This document shows positions 26,908 through 37,307 of a stretch of 64,000 nt of DNA, piece after piece. The notes under the pieces are model-generated. The model saw only the letters and a program-made list of their open reading frames with translations, was not told where the DNA came from and did no database searches. The position numbers and the translations under genes were made by a program. Source of the DNA: Blakeslea trispora (lineage: Eukaryota; Mucoromycota; Mucoromycetes; Mucorales; Choanephoraceae). Positions within the stretch are counted from its first letter, which is position 1; each line of letters opens with the position of its first letter. The stretch is from positions 281,144 to 345,143 of the forward strand of contig JAIWNE010000026.1 of the NCBI GenBank assembly GCA_025331445.1. The letters run 5' to 3'.

Positions 26908-29409
26908 ATGATGACTGAAGAGCCTGAGCCTGTTGTCCAATCAAAGATAGAAGAAATTACTACTCTTCTTCAAAAAGATTTGGACTTGTCTCCACCTCCC
27001 AGACCTCGTTTCGTACCTGACACAACTCAACACATAACCAATAAGAAAATAGATCCTCTAAAGACAGGTGCCAACCTCATCAAGATCAACAAGGACAATG
27101 TCACTGCCAATACCTTGACACCAAGAGAACAAGAAAAAGAAGGTGAGTAGTTCTCCCTCTTCCTCTTTTTCTAGGACTATAACACTAAGACTATCCTTTA
27201 GACGAACAAGTCATTCAAGGCCTTGGTTATTTATTTGATAATCAATTTATGGCAGCAAAAAACTTGTTTGAAGAAAAATCAAATGTGTAAAGATCTCCCT
27301 CCTTGTTCGTTGCTCTAGAGTTTTCACTTATATTCGATTTCTCTCTCTCTTTTATTAGTGATCCCCTCAGTGCTTTAGCATTAAGTTCAATGGCCTTTTT
27401 AAAAGGTATAGACTTTATCAAAAGATGCCCTACTTTTTCATGTCTAATCATGTCTATGTTTTACTAGCTGTTATGGTAATCAAAAGAACCCAGAAAAAAA
27501 AAAGAGTGAGAGAAACCTGATGAATGATAGGGATTCTTTGTATTACCATTCAATTAGACTTCGGCAGAACAAGATCAAACAATGGCTCTTGATGCTTTAA
27601 ATGCTACCTTTGATATTGCCAATACTCAGATCAATGTAGCCAAAAAGTCATCCAAGATATCCGGTTATTTTACTGGCTATTACAACTACCTTAAAAGAAA
27701 AGACAGTACCACAGACACCACACCTTCTAGACCCAGCCATGGTCCGGATCAATTTCCAGCCAATGGTTTGCTGCGTGCACATGTACTAAAGGCAGAGTGT
27801 TGCCTTCAGATTGCTATTTTACAACTATTTCAAGAGTCTATTATGGGATATGTGAAATGTGGTTTGAATTTACGTAGAGGTAAGAAAGAAAGAAAGAAAG
27901 AAAGAGAGAAAAAAAAAGATACTTTGGTCCAATGGTTAACCTCCCTCATGGCTTATCTATAGCTTATACTTCATACAGCTATGTATGGCAGCAATTTCAA
28001 AAAATGGGTACAAATCATTTATCATTTATGGATTCAGATACAATTTCTGGTGTTAAATTTGGGTAATTCTAGTAAAAGAAAAAGAGAGAAAAGAAAGAAG
28101 ATTGACAAGTTATACAATAGTATTGGTTCGGTTCATTTGGTGCTGTCTGCTTTACCAGCCAAGATTTTAAAGGCTATTTCTGCCTTCGGTTGGAAGCCGG
28201 ATAGAAAGCTTGGTTTCATGCTATTAAATGAATGCACAGAAATGAGTCGAGTGCGTTCACCTATGGCCACCATCATGCTACTTGCTTATTATGTATCTGC
28301 CATCTCATTTGCTCCTCAAATCATGAAAGATCTTTATCAAAAGACGGCTATGAAGGTAACACTTTATCACAGACGAAAGAATAATTACAATAAAATTGCA
28401 TCCCTAGATCTTATTAGATGCTCAAAAACAACACCCAGAATCAACCGTGTATCTCTATTTCGCAGGTCGAATGGCACGTCATGGCCTGGATTTATCACTC
28501 TCAACTCAATCTTTTCTATATGCTACTGAACTCAGTAAAAATGAATGGGCTGAAGTGGCAGTGACCAATGCATGTCGTTTTGAAACAGCTATCAATCACC
28601 TCTTGACTGGTAATTGGCAAAGTGCAGCCGATGCCTTTGACTATCTTGCACAACAACAATACTGGTCCACTGCCTTTTGCCGATATGCACAGGGTGCATG
28701 TTTTGAAATGATGAATCAGTCAACCGAGGCCATCTTGTTGTTTGCTCAGGTACCTCAGCTGATTGTCAAGAAACTCGGAGGTCGTTTGTCGGATGTAGAT
28801 GCTTATGTGTTGCGCAAAGTGACCATGTTTCAAAAGTTTGGCTATCAACATCTTGATTTCTATCAACCTCTGTTAGAATTCATGTGTATCTGGAATTTGT
28901 TCCCCTATATGAGTCCTGATATCTTGACAGAGGCTCTGAACCGTGTACAGAGCAGATTGGCTACCATTCAACGCACTGAAAAGTCAGAGCAAGAAGAACG
29001 GCTGAAAGAGCTGGCACCTGAGGGCCCTGTGCCCAGTTATTTCGATGAACGTGCCTCTCTCATTGTCATCAAATCCTCTATTCTAAACGTCTTGGGCCAG
29101 TCAGAAGAAATTACGTTGGATATCAATTGGGTTGTGGATCATAAGGAGCAGATCCTACAAGATAGCTGGACAGTGCCTTATGCCCTTTGGGAGGCAGGTA
29201 TCTCTTGTTGGACCATGAACCTGAAACACAAATGTCGCCAGGTATGGGAAATGGCCCTAGATCATGGCAAGCATGATTTCGAACATCGATTGGCTATTCG
29301 TCTAAATCTAGTGTTAACCTATCTTGAAGATCTGGGCTATGCTGATCTCTCTTCTTCTGATGCTCCTCCATCACCCATACCCACAGCTGTCATTCAATCC
29401 TCATCTTAA
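26908..29409 (+). CDS. IML2: IML2/TTC39-family TPR protein
   Basis: Eight exons: 26908-27142, 27202-27286, 27359-27405, 27468-27475, 27558-27879, 27963-28062, 28121-28355 and 28408-29409, 677 aa. Family signatures run in order: FDNQFMAAKNLFEE, the phrase FLKAVMT, GLLRAHVLKAECCLQIA, GIGSVHLVLSALPAKILK, then C-terminal TPR-like helices ending with WEMALDHGKHDFEHR. Yeast Iml2 is linked to lipid-droplet and inclusion-body clearance and animal TTC39 proteins are poorly defined, so a precise role is open. Exon 4 is only 8 nt and supplies most of AVM; without it the frame is lost and a conserved block is broken. The (AAAG)n tract near 27886-27910 is intronic. Confidence 0.88.
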
Positions 29410-29473
29410 AACATTCATGTAGATCATTTATTACATATAAAAAGAAAAAAATTACAGTGTTTTTATAGTCCTT

Positions 29474-30208
29474 CTAAAATTGAGCCAATTGTCCTTTTCT
29501 CAAAGCTCTTTCTTCAAGTTCCAATCCTCTCTTGGTGTTGGGTCTAGCCAAGATATCCATCTTTTGTAGGAGGTGATTGATCTTTTCTCTAGCAACTCTT
29601 TCCTCTTCTTCCTGCTGTGCTCTAATATCATAAAATTCAGATGTTGCCTTGGCATAAGCTTTTCTTTCAGGCATGTTTTCATGTGTCATTAAATAAAGTT
29701 GATACTTGACGACACTAACATAGAAAAATCAGTCGCCTAATACAAAAAAAAAGAGAGAGAGCCTAAATTTTCTTACTTACGCCTCACCGTCAATTTGAGA
29801 AGGATGCATACCCTCCAACATCAACTGACTAAAATCAGTACGGTTTACACCAAGTTCATTTTCAACCAACACTTTAGGTCGAGACAGTTCAAAAGGATGA
29901 TCTCGGTAAAATTGCTTTCTTAAACGATCTTCAGGGTAAACAATAGCACGAGGTCGAGGAGGTGAGGTACGCAAGTGCTTCTGAGAGTGGCGAAGACGAT
30001 GCTTTGATTGTGATTTGTTAAATAAGCTGTGTTCTGTTTCAGTTTGGCCTGATACGTTGACTTCTGGGTTTTGTGAACGAATGATACTGGGTCCAGGAGG
30101 AATAGTTTGAAGCACAGGGAGCCATACTGGTGCTCTCTTTACTAAGTTGCCCTTGATCATATTGGAAACATGACGAGCAAGACCTGTTGGTGGTGCACGG
30201 AAAGCCAT
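29474..30208 (-). CDS. RSM25: Mitochondrial small-subunit ribosomal protein mS23 (Rsm25)
   Basis: Two exons, 30208-29781 and 29714-29474, 222 aa. It begins MAFRAPPTGLARHVSNMIKG, basic and without acids, consistent with mitochondrial import. It continues through APVWLPVLQTIPPGPSI, RPKVLVENELG and the second-exon helix YDIRAQQEEEERVAREK, matching the fungal mitoribosomal S25 family. The join GC|T gives Ala then VVKYQLYLM. It is convergent with IML2 (64 bp between stops) and divergent from the monooxygenase (291 bp between starts). Confidence 0.8.
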
Positions 30209-30499
30209 TGTATTAACTATCTATTTAAAAAAAAAAAAAAAAGAAGACCAAAATCTAAAAGGACTGGGGGCTAAAATTTTGAAGCTTCGGTCTTTTAAAC
30301 ATAAAAAGCCTCCAACCCCCCTTCTTGCCTTCTACTGCATTCGGGCATGTAGTTGAAATATGTGATCAAAGGAATAGGAGAATATTATGCATTCTATCAC
30401 TACCATTCTGTGAGAAAAAAAGAATCTCTCTTTCTCTTTGTTTATTCCATTTCCTTCGTTCTTTTTTTCTTTGCTTTCTTTGTTTTCTTTCCTTCAGGC

Positions 30500-32292
30500 A
30501 TGAAACAGCCTACAGTTGCAATTATTGGTAGTGGGTAATTATTAATTTTCAATGCATTTAAAGAATTTCCTTTGACCAAAAGAAAAAAAAGATTTAGTGG
30601 TTTATGTGCTGCTATCCAACTTCGAAAAAAACTGAATATTCGAGCTCAAGTATATGAGCAAAAAGATGATATTGGTGGTGTATGGAATACCAATACTTAT
30701 CCTGGATGTGCCTGTGATGTTGAATCCCATCTCTATTGTTTTAGTTTTGAATTGAATCCATGCAAGTAATTTAATTGAATCATAAGCTGTATTGTCTTAT
30801 GGTATATCATCTAGATTGGACTTATAAATACAATCCTCGAGAAAACATTCAGAAATACATGAAGGAAGTGGCTCAAAAGTATCAACTGTACAACCAAATT
30901 CAATTCAACACACAAGTCATAAAAGCAGAATGGAAAGAAGACCGAAAGCAATGGGAAATCGAATTCTCTCTCTCCAATCAATCAACCGAAACAAAATGGT
31001 TTGATTTCATGTAAAAAAAAACAAAGTTCCCTTGTTGTAATAGTGAAAAAGTGCCTTTGACATTTCCTTTCTTTTTTTTTTCTATTAGATTTTTCGGTGT
31101 AGGTGCATTTGGAATACCCCATATACCTGAACAGTTCAAATCGTTTGAAGGAAAAATAGTTCATTCAGGTGAATGGGATCAACAGTATGATTATACAGAC
31201 AAGAAAATGGCAGTGATTGGAAGTGGCACTAGGTAATAAAATAAGAGTAGCTCACATTACATTCTCTCTTTCTTAACTTGTCCAATTTTCACATAAAAAA
31301 AAGTGCCATACAAATTGTTACCCATCTTGCTCCAATAACAAAGCATCTATACAGCTTTCAAAGAAGTCCTGCTTGGATTCTTCCTGCCGTTCAAGTAGAA
31401 TATCCAGTCTACCTTCAATGGTTATTCGCTTATGTTCCTTTTTTTATGATGCTCTATCGATTGTATCTGTTTCTTAGACGTGACCTTTTGATCTATTATA
31501 GTTTTAAGCATGCTGGTTCATCCATGGCTCAGCGACGTCAGCACATGGCCGAGTCTTATATGAAAAACGAACTCATCAAGCACGGTAGAAAGGATCTGAT
31601 AGACAAGTTGATACCTACTTACACTCTGGGTTGTAAACGCCTTGGTGTATCTGATCACTATCTAGCCTCTCTTTGTCGAGATGATGTGACTGTGGTCACA
31701 TCGCCTGTATTCCGAGTGGAAGGCAAGACGATCAAGACAGAGGATGGGCAGGCAGTTGAGATTGACGTTCTTTGTTTGGCCACTGGGTTCAAGGTGCATC
31801 ATGCCTTTGGAAATCTGCAGGTCTATGGTCGATATGGTGTTCATTTGAACGATATATGGGATCAAGGTGTAGCCAAGACTTACAAGACAGTCAATGTTCA
31901 TCAATTCCCAAATTTGTTTATGTTGTTAGGCCCTGGATCTTCTTTGGGACATAGTTCAGTCATATCTATCATTGAAGGGTACTTTTTTTTTTCTTTGGAA
32001 AAGAAAGTAGCTAACGTTATTTATATATACACATAGACAAGTCAATTATAGTGTAGAAATGATAAGATATATGATGCAACATGGTATACAATCTCTTGAT
32101 GCTACTGAAGAAGCTCAAGAAGCTTACTGGCTCAAGACAAACCAGGGCTTTAAGGGTACTGTATGGAACACTGCTTGTGCCTCATGGTATAAAAAAGATG
32201 GTGAAATTCGAGCACTTTGGCCTTATTCTGTTATGAGTTTCTTTTCCATGTTGAAAGATACAGCCTTTAGACGTGATTATACTTCTGCCTAG
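30500..32292 (+). CDS. FAD-dependent Baeyer-Villiger-type monooxygenase
   Basis: Six exons: 30500-30534, 30592-30761, 30815-31010, 31089-31232, 31304-31978 and 32037-32292, 491 aa. The first Rossmann motif is built across exons 1-2 (VAIIGSGFSGLCAA). QVYEQKDDIGGVWNTNTYPG follows. The Baeyer-Villiger fingerprint is FEGKIVHSGEWD (about 153-164), and the NADPH Rossmann motif is AVIGSGTSAIQI across exons 4-5. Downstream LCLATGF and LGPGSSLGHSS are also typical. These enzymes insert oxygen into ketones or oxidise soft heteroatoms; the substrate cannot be read here. The intron after exon 2 has a GC donor (T|GCAAGT), the only choice that keeps frame. A hydrophobic stretch (LFAYVPFFMMLYRLYLFL) suggests membrane association. 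Confidence 0.9.
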
Positions 32293-32348
32293 ATAAATAA
32301 AAAGACAAAAAAAAAAAAGAAAAGATTCATTTTATTATTGTTATTGTT

Positions 32349-33800
32349 TCAAAGCATGAGTGAGTTAACATTCTCACTTAAGATGGTATCAGAAACAGCA
32401 TCCATGACATGCTCAAGCAACGTTGTATCTGTAGCGTCTGTAAGATGAGCATAAATGCATTTAGGTTGATTGTGATTTAAGCTCTGAAACCTATTTTTAA
32501 AGTATTCACTTGTTTGCTCAAAACTTGTGTTATCACCTTATGTAGATTGATAAGTTATTACTCTTCAAGCTATATATTTTGTTACCTTCAAAATCTGGAA
32601 ACCATTGAGATAAAGGTGACACCAGTATTTTCTGCTTAAAAATATCAATCTTGTTTAAAAAGAGAATCATGGAAGTATGAGTGAACCATGTGGAATTACA
32701 AATGGTATCGAAAAGCATAAGGCCTTCATGCATCTAATCAGTGTAAAATCTTAGCCATTCATTTCTCTCCTGCTTTTCTTTTGGAATCTACATTGTGACT
32801 ACCTGATTCTTTGCAGCAGAAAAAAAAAAGAGAGTTGAATCAATAGAGACAATAGAATGAAAACAAAAGACTTACTGAATCTCTATCTTCTATAAGGCAT
32901 TGATCATAGCCGCTGATGGCCACTACAAATAGAACTGCAGTCACATTTTCAAAGCAATGGATCCACTTCTTTCGTTCACTTCGTTGTCCACCCACATCAA
33001 ACATGCGGTAGGTCAATTTGTTGATATGAAACTCAGTTTCTACAATACCCGTTGTCTTTGCTCTACACCGAAGTATGTCTTGATCTGTAGGAATATAGTC
33101 TGTTTGCCAGATATGATCCAATTGGTTGAAAAAGCTGACATGTTGATATCATGTCAGACAATAAGAAACTACTAAAGTGTGTATTTACTTACTGTATTGC
33201 ATTATCATGTAAGGCAAATGTGTTGCCTCTCTTTTGAGCATCTCGTATTCCTTGATCGTTCCATAGTTCCTTTAATGGTGCAAGATACTTTTTAGGATAA
33301 GGCTGTCCTCGATATAAAGGTTCTATATTCTCAAACAAGCGGGTATAGGCCTTAAGAGGGAGAGAAAGAGAAAGATAGTTAACAAAGCGAAAACGAAGAC
33401 ATCATAACACTTTACAAGATTTGATGTGTGTTCCAATGGTATGTTAAATTGATCGACAATTTCAAGCATAAGTTGCATCTCAAGCATAACATTAGAGAAC
33501 ACAATGATTCGGTAACTTTCTCGCTCTGAGCGATCAAACCCACTTGTATGGATTAACTTCATTTGTTTTAATATAGTAGATTTGCCAGATTCACCAGCAC
33601 CTTAATACAAGCTTTAATATAAAGATAAATTTGGACTCCATTACTTTACCTAATAAGAGGATTTTGATTTCAGTCCTTAGTCTCTTTTGATCTGCTTTGA
33701 TTTGCTTTTCAATCGTTCGATTCGTCTTTACATCTTCTTTTTCCTTCTCGCTTGCTAAACAATTTGCTTTCGTCAAGGATAAGCTCAAACAGCCACCCAT
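32349..33800 (-). CDS. Heterotrimeric G protein alpha subunit
   Basis: Seven exons on the minus strand: 33800-33650, 33600-33416, 33350-33193, 33134-32876, 32808-32803, 32733-32586 and 32536-32349, 364 aa. MGGC at the N-terminus offers Gly2 for myristoylation and Cys4 for palmitoylation, placing it at the plasma membrane. G1 is GAGESGKST (about 51-59), switch [15 protein letters not shown]3 [12 protein letters not shown] and G4 [10 protein letters not shown]5 reads TDATDT instead of the usual TCATDT. The C-terminus ENVNSLML diverges from G-alpha-i/s tails and lacks the pertussis-toxin Cys. Exon 5 is a 6-nt micro-exon coding Asn-Gln, restoring the family phrase before [14 protein letters not shown]. 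It probably couples a seven-TM receptor to cAMP or pheromone-type signalling. Confidence 0.95.
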
Positions 33801-33822
33801 AATGTAATAAAGAAATAAGCTA

Positions 33823-33869
33823 AAAAAAAAAAGAAAAAAAAAAAGAAAAAAAAAAAGAAAAAAAAAAAG

Positions 33870-33900
<31 letters not shown>

Positions 33901-33930
33901 AAAAAAGAAAAAAAAAAAGAAAAAAAAAAG
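33823..33930. repeat. Tandem poly(A)-G repeat (about 11-12 bp unit)
   Basis: About 108 bp of runs of 9-12 A separated by single G. It lies 23 bp upstream of the G-alpha ATG, so it reads as a pyrimidine (T-run C) tract in the G-alpha leader or promoter. It is the longest ordered simple repeat in the window. Confidence 0.9.
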
Positions 33931-34264
33931 TGCCTTCACATCAATTTGAAGTCATCGTTTCAGATTCGTTTTTTTCTAGAACATAATGGCAATACAAAAA
34001 GAAAAAGTTGTCAATTTGATTCATGGACGTCTCGAATGGGTTTTTTTTTATTTTTTTGAACCTTTCTGAATCTATTGATAGAGAGTATGAATTCTGCTCT
34101 TTTTTTTTTTTATTTTTCAAATTCTAATCATGCAAAATCAGTTATACTTGATTCTATTGGCTAGTTTCAAAGCCACTTGTCCCCCAAAAAAACACATATT
34201 CGAATCCCCCCCCTTCTTTAAAATAAAAAAAAAAAATATTTTTTTATAGAGCAGTTCACTCATC
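33931..34264. promoter_or_regulatory. Divergent promoter of G-alpha and CDK5RAP1
   Basis: About 330 bp of A/T-tract sequence between two diverging start codons, adjoining the poly(A)-G repeat. No gene is present. I can point to no specific operator. Confidence 0.4.
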
Positions 34265-36399
34265 ATGTCTTTTCTGGCTAAAAGACAAACAGGCATCTTT
34301 AGATATGCTCAAGCTAGTCTTCGTTGTCAACCCTATGCTGTTGTAGCCACATTAGAGCAAAAGAAAAAGAAGCGACTTGTGTTTGACAATCGTTCACCTT
34401 CGTTTCAAGACTTTTTAGCACAGCAACCTACAAAACCTGTCGATCCTTCATTAGCACAGCCTGATCAAGTACCTTATCTTCATACCCACCACCAGAATCT
34501 CGGTCAAGGGCGAAAGTTCTTTATTGAAGTCTATGGTTGTCAGGTAAGAAGACAATCTGACCGAGATCTGTATTGTTAGAGACTCAATCTACCCCTTGAA
34601 TAGATGAATGTAAACGATACCGAGATCTTGAATGCCATCATGACTCAAACAGGATTTGAAAGAACAGATCAACTAGATGAAGCCAATGTTGTCTTCCTTG
34701 TGACTGTGAGTTAACAGATCTGACATATGTCTTTATCAAACTCATGCATTTCTACAGTGTGCTATTAGGGATAATGCTGAAGCTCGTATTTGGGATCGAT
34801 TGAAATATCTTCGTCACTACAAGACAAAGATCAACAAAGAAAGCCCACCTATTGTAGGCGTTTTAGGTGTAAAGTATGATAATGGAGCACTGTTCATGTT
34901 GTGTAAAAAAAAAAAGAGAGAGAAAGACTCATTTTGGATTATCTGTTATAGTGCATGGCGGAACGCTTAAAGACAAAGCTATTGGAGGAAGATCGACTCG
35001 TCGATATTGTATGTGGACCTGACGGATATCGTTCAATTCCTCATTTGATTTCACTAGCAGCAGAAGAAGAATACACAGATGGTATTGCCAATGTTATGTT
35101 ATCCGCAGATGAAACCTATGCCGATGTGATGCCTATGCGATTAGACACCAGCAATGCCTCTGGTTGGGTTTCTATTATGCGAGGATGTAACAACATGTGT
35201 AGTTTCTGTATTGTGCCTTTTACAAGAGGTAATGAAAGAAGTAGACCTATTGACTCTATCTTGGATGAAGTTCGATACCTGAATGATCAAGGTGTGAAGG
35301 AAGTAACTGTCTTGGGTCAAAATGTCAACTGTAAGTTGTATAGTATATAATTTAATGTTGAAGAAGAAAAGCTCATACAAAGCGATTAGCTTATAGAGAT
35401 GAATCTGAATCTAAATATTTTGTCACCAGTAATGGAGCAGGTGCTAGTTTAAGTAATGCAGGATTCAAGACGATCTACAAGCGTAAAGATGGAGGTCGAC
35501 GATTTACTGAGCTATTAGACAAAGTTAGTCTGATCAATCCCGAGATGCGTATTCGATTCACCTCGCCTCACCCCAAAGATTTCCCTACTGATCTGTTACA
35601 TCTGATTGCCTCTAGACCTAACTTGTGTAACTCAATCCATTTGCCTATTCAATCAGGTAGCAACACAGTCCTCGAGAGAATGCGACGAGGTTATACACGT
35701 GAAGCCTATCTGGATCTTGTAGACCAGATGCGCAAGATCATACCTGATGTCTGGATCAGCAGTGATTTTATCACAGGCTTTTGTGGAGAAACAGAGCAAG
35801 AACATCAAGATACAGTGAGCTTGATGGAACAAGTCAAGTATGACACAGCCTTTATGTTTGCTTATAGTATGCGAGAAAAGACACATGCCCATCGTCGATA
35901 CAAGGACGATGTAGAAGAATCAGTCAAGGCACGTCGCTTACAAGAGATTGTCAACACATTCCATCAACAGGCTTCCATCAAACATAAAGCCTTGATTGGT
36001 TCTCGACAGTTAGTCTTAATTGACTCGGACAGACCCAAGACAAAGCATGGTATTGAGACAAAAGTAGGAGGCAGAACAGATGGCGGCCATAAAGTATTTG
36101 TGGATGCACCTGATTTGAACTTAAAGAAGGGAGATTATGTGGAAGTAGAAATCAAGCATTCGACCAGTGCCAGTTTAGTGGGTAGATCTCTTGGCCGTAG
36201 TAGTATTCAGCAGTTCAGTCGATCTTATTCTACTCATACTCGACCCGCATCTGTCAGACAGCTGTACCGTCAACTCTCCAAGGCTGGCCAGGCTGCTACT
36301 GAAGGGCATAATAAGAAACAGATTCAATTATTAATACGTGAAGGCTTTGAAAACAAATCGTTTTCTTTAGATCCAGAGATACAGACTAAAGGTATCTAA
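34265..36399 (+). CDS. CDK5RAP1: CDK5RAP1-type tRNA methylthiotransferase (MiaB family)
   Basis: Five exons: 34265-34543, 34604-34705, 34758-34868, 34952-35330 and 35390-36399, 626 aa. It is a radical-SAM enzyme that adds the 2-methylthio group to i6A37 of tRNA; the animal homologue acts in mitochondria. The UPF0004 domain supplies the first cluster Cys (YGCQMN about C92, CAIRDNAE about C128, GCMAER about C165). The radical-SAM triad is CNNMCSFC (about 243, 247, 250). LGQNVNSYRD crosses the last junction. A TRAM domain follows ([10 protein letters not shown] to [13 protein letters not shown]). The basic N-terminus ([20 protein letters not shown]) looks like a mitochondrial presequence. The C-terminal extension of about 70 residues is not part of the core family. 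Confidence 0.94.
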
Positions 36400-36476
36400 T
36401 GATCCTTTCTCGTTAATTTTTGAAAATATTTAGAGTACAATAAAAGAAATTAATACACCCTTCTTTTTCTTTTTAT

Positions 36477-36793
36477 ATGTGCGACATCTCCTTAGTCAAG
36501 AATACGCTTCAATTGTTTGAATTAGCTGGTCAACGTAAAGGGATTGAATATGATTTGGTTAAAAATCTATGTCAACTGAAATATCATAGAGACAGAGATA
36601 ATACAAGGTAAAAGAAAAAAAAATACAGTGAAATTCCATTAGGTTTATTTTTAAACTCTTGTCTTGTTCTAGGCCTCCATTGTTTAACAGAAGAATGACC
36701 AGTCAACAAAAAGTATTACATGATAATGCTCTAAAAGATCTTGAATTGATGATTCATATGTTGAATAAAGAACTACAGTTATGCTTGCTGTAA
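36477..36793 (+). CDS. Small helical protein of unknown function
   Basis: Two exons, 36477-36607 and 36673-36793, 83 aa. It starts MCDISLVKNTLQLFELAGQR and ends in a helix LELMIHMLNKELQLCLL. The join (AG|G, Arg) is in frame and both halves read as amphipathic helices. The size and basic/helical character recall LYR-type or other small mitochondrial assembly factors, but no LYR motif is present, so I give no function. It lies 78 bp after CDK5RAP1 and 98 bp before Kish on the same strand, which makes this a tightly packed stretch. Confidence 0.6.
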
Positions 36794-36890
36794 ATTCAAT
36801 GTCAGATTGATTCCTTCTGTTTCTCTTTTTTTTTCTTTTCTTTTAACGCGCTTACTTTTTCTCTTTTCTCTATACACTTTTATCTTTGTT

Positions 36891-37221
36891 ATGGTATTTT
36901 CAAGAGAGATGAACTATCAAAACAAGCTCAACTCACTTTATATTGCTTGCTAGTCTGCTATTTTTAATTTCCAGTCGTTGCTACTTGTCATCTTGTTGAT
37001 GATCTGTACCTGTACTTATGTAAGAGCACAAGCACCTTCTTTACTAGATAGAAACAAGACAGGGTAAGTTTCTTAAGAGAAGGTTGAAATTCAGCACTAA
37101 AAAAAAAGAATGAAACAGTGTACTAGGTTTGTTCTGGAAAGCAGCCCGAGTAGGTGAACGATTAAGTCCTTATGTATCACTTGCTTGTATTGTAATGGGA
37201 ATCTCATTAATGAAATCATAA
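36891..37221 (+). CDS. Kish / TMEM167 family small secretory-pathway membrane protein
   Basis: Three exons, 36891-36893 (ATG only), 36954-37063 and 37119-37221, 71 aa. The product reads [20 protein letters not shown] onward, then [34 protein letters not shown] and a second hydrophobic segment ending LMKS. This matches the whole length of the DUF1242/Kish family (about 72 aa), early secretory-pathway (Golgi) proteins with two membrane segments. The isolated ATG exon is required to give the conserved MSA start and uses a weak donor (GTATTT). It is convergent with the bZIP gene (86 bp between stops). Confidence 0.92.
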
Positions 37222-37280
37222 AAAGAAAAATGAGAAAGCCACCCTTTCTTATTTCTGTTTATTTATTGAGTTATGCTATA

Positions 37281-37302
37281 TATATATGTGTGTGTGTGTG
37301 TG
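37281..37302. repeat. (TA)n/(TG)n microsatellite between Kish and bZIP 3' ends
   Basis: A short compound TATATA-TGTGTG run in the 3'-3' intergenic space. Confidence 0.7.
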
Positions 37303-37307
37303 TGTTT

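Noticed and set aside
33823..33930. Telomere-like or CRISPR-like repeat
   Set aside because: The units are plain A runs with single G and no spacers, so this is a simple repeat; no CRISPR array is present in the window.
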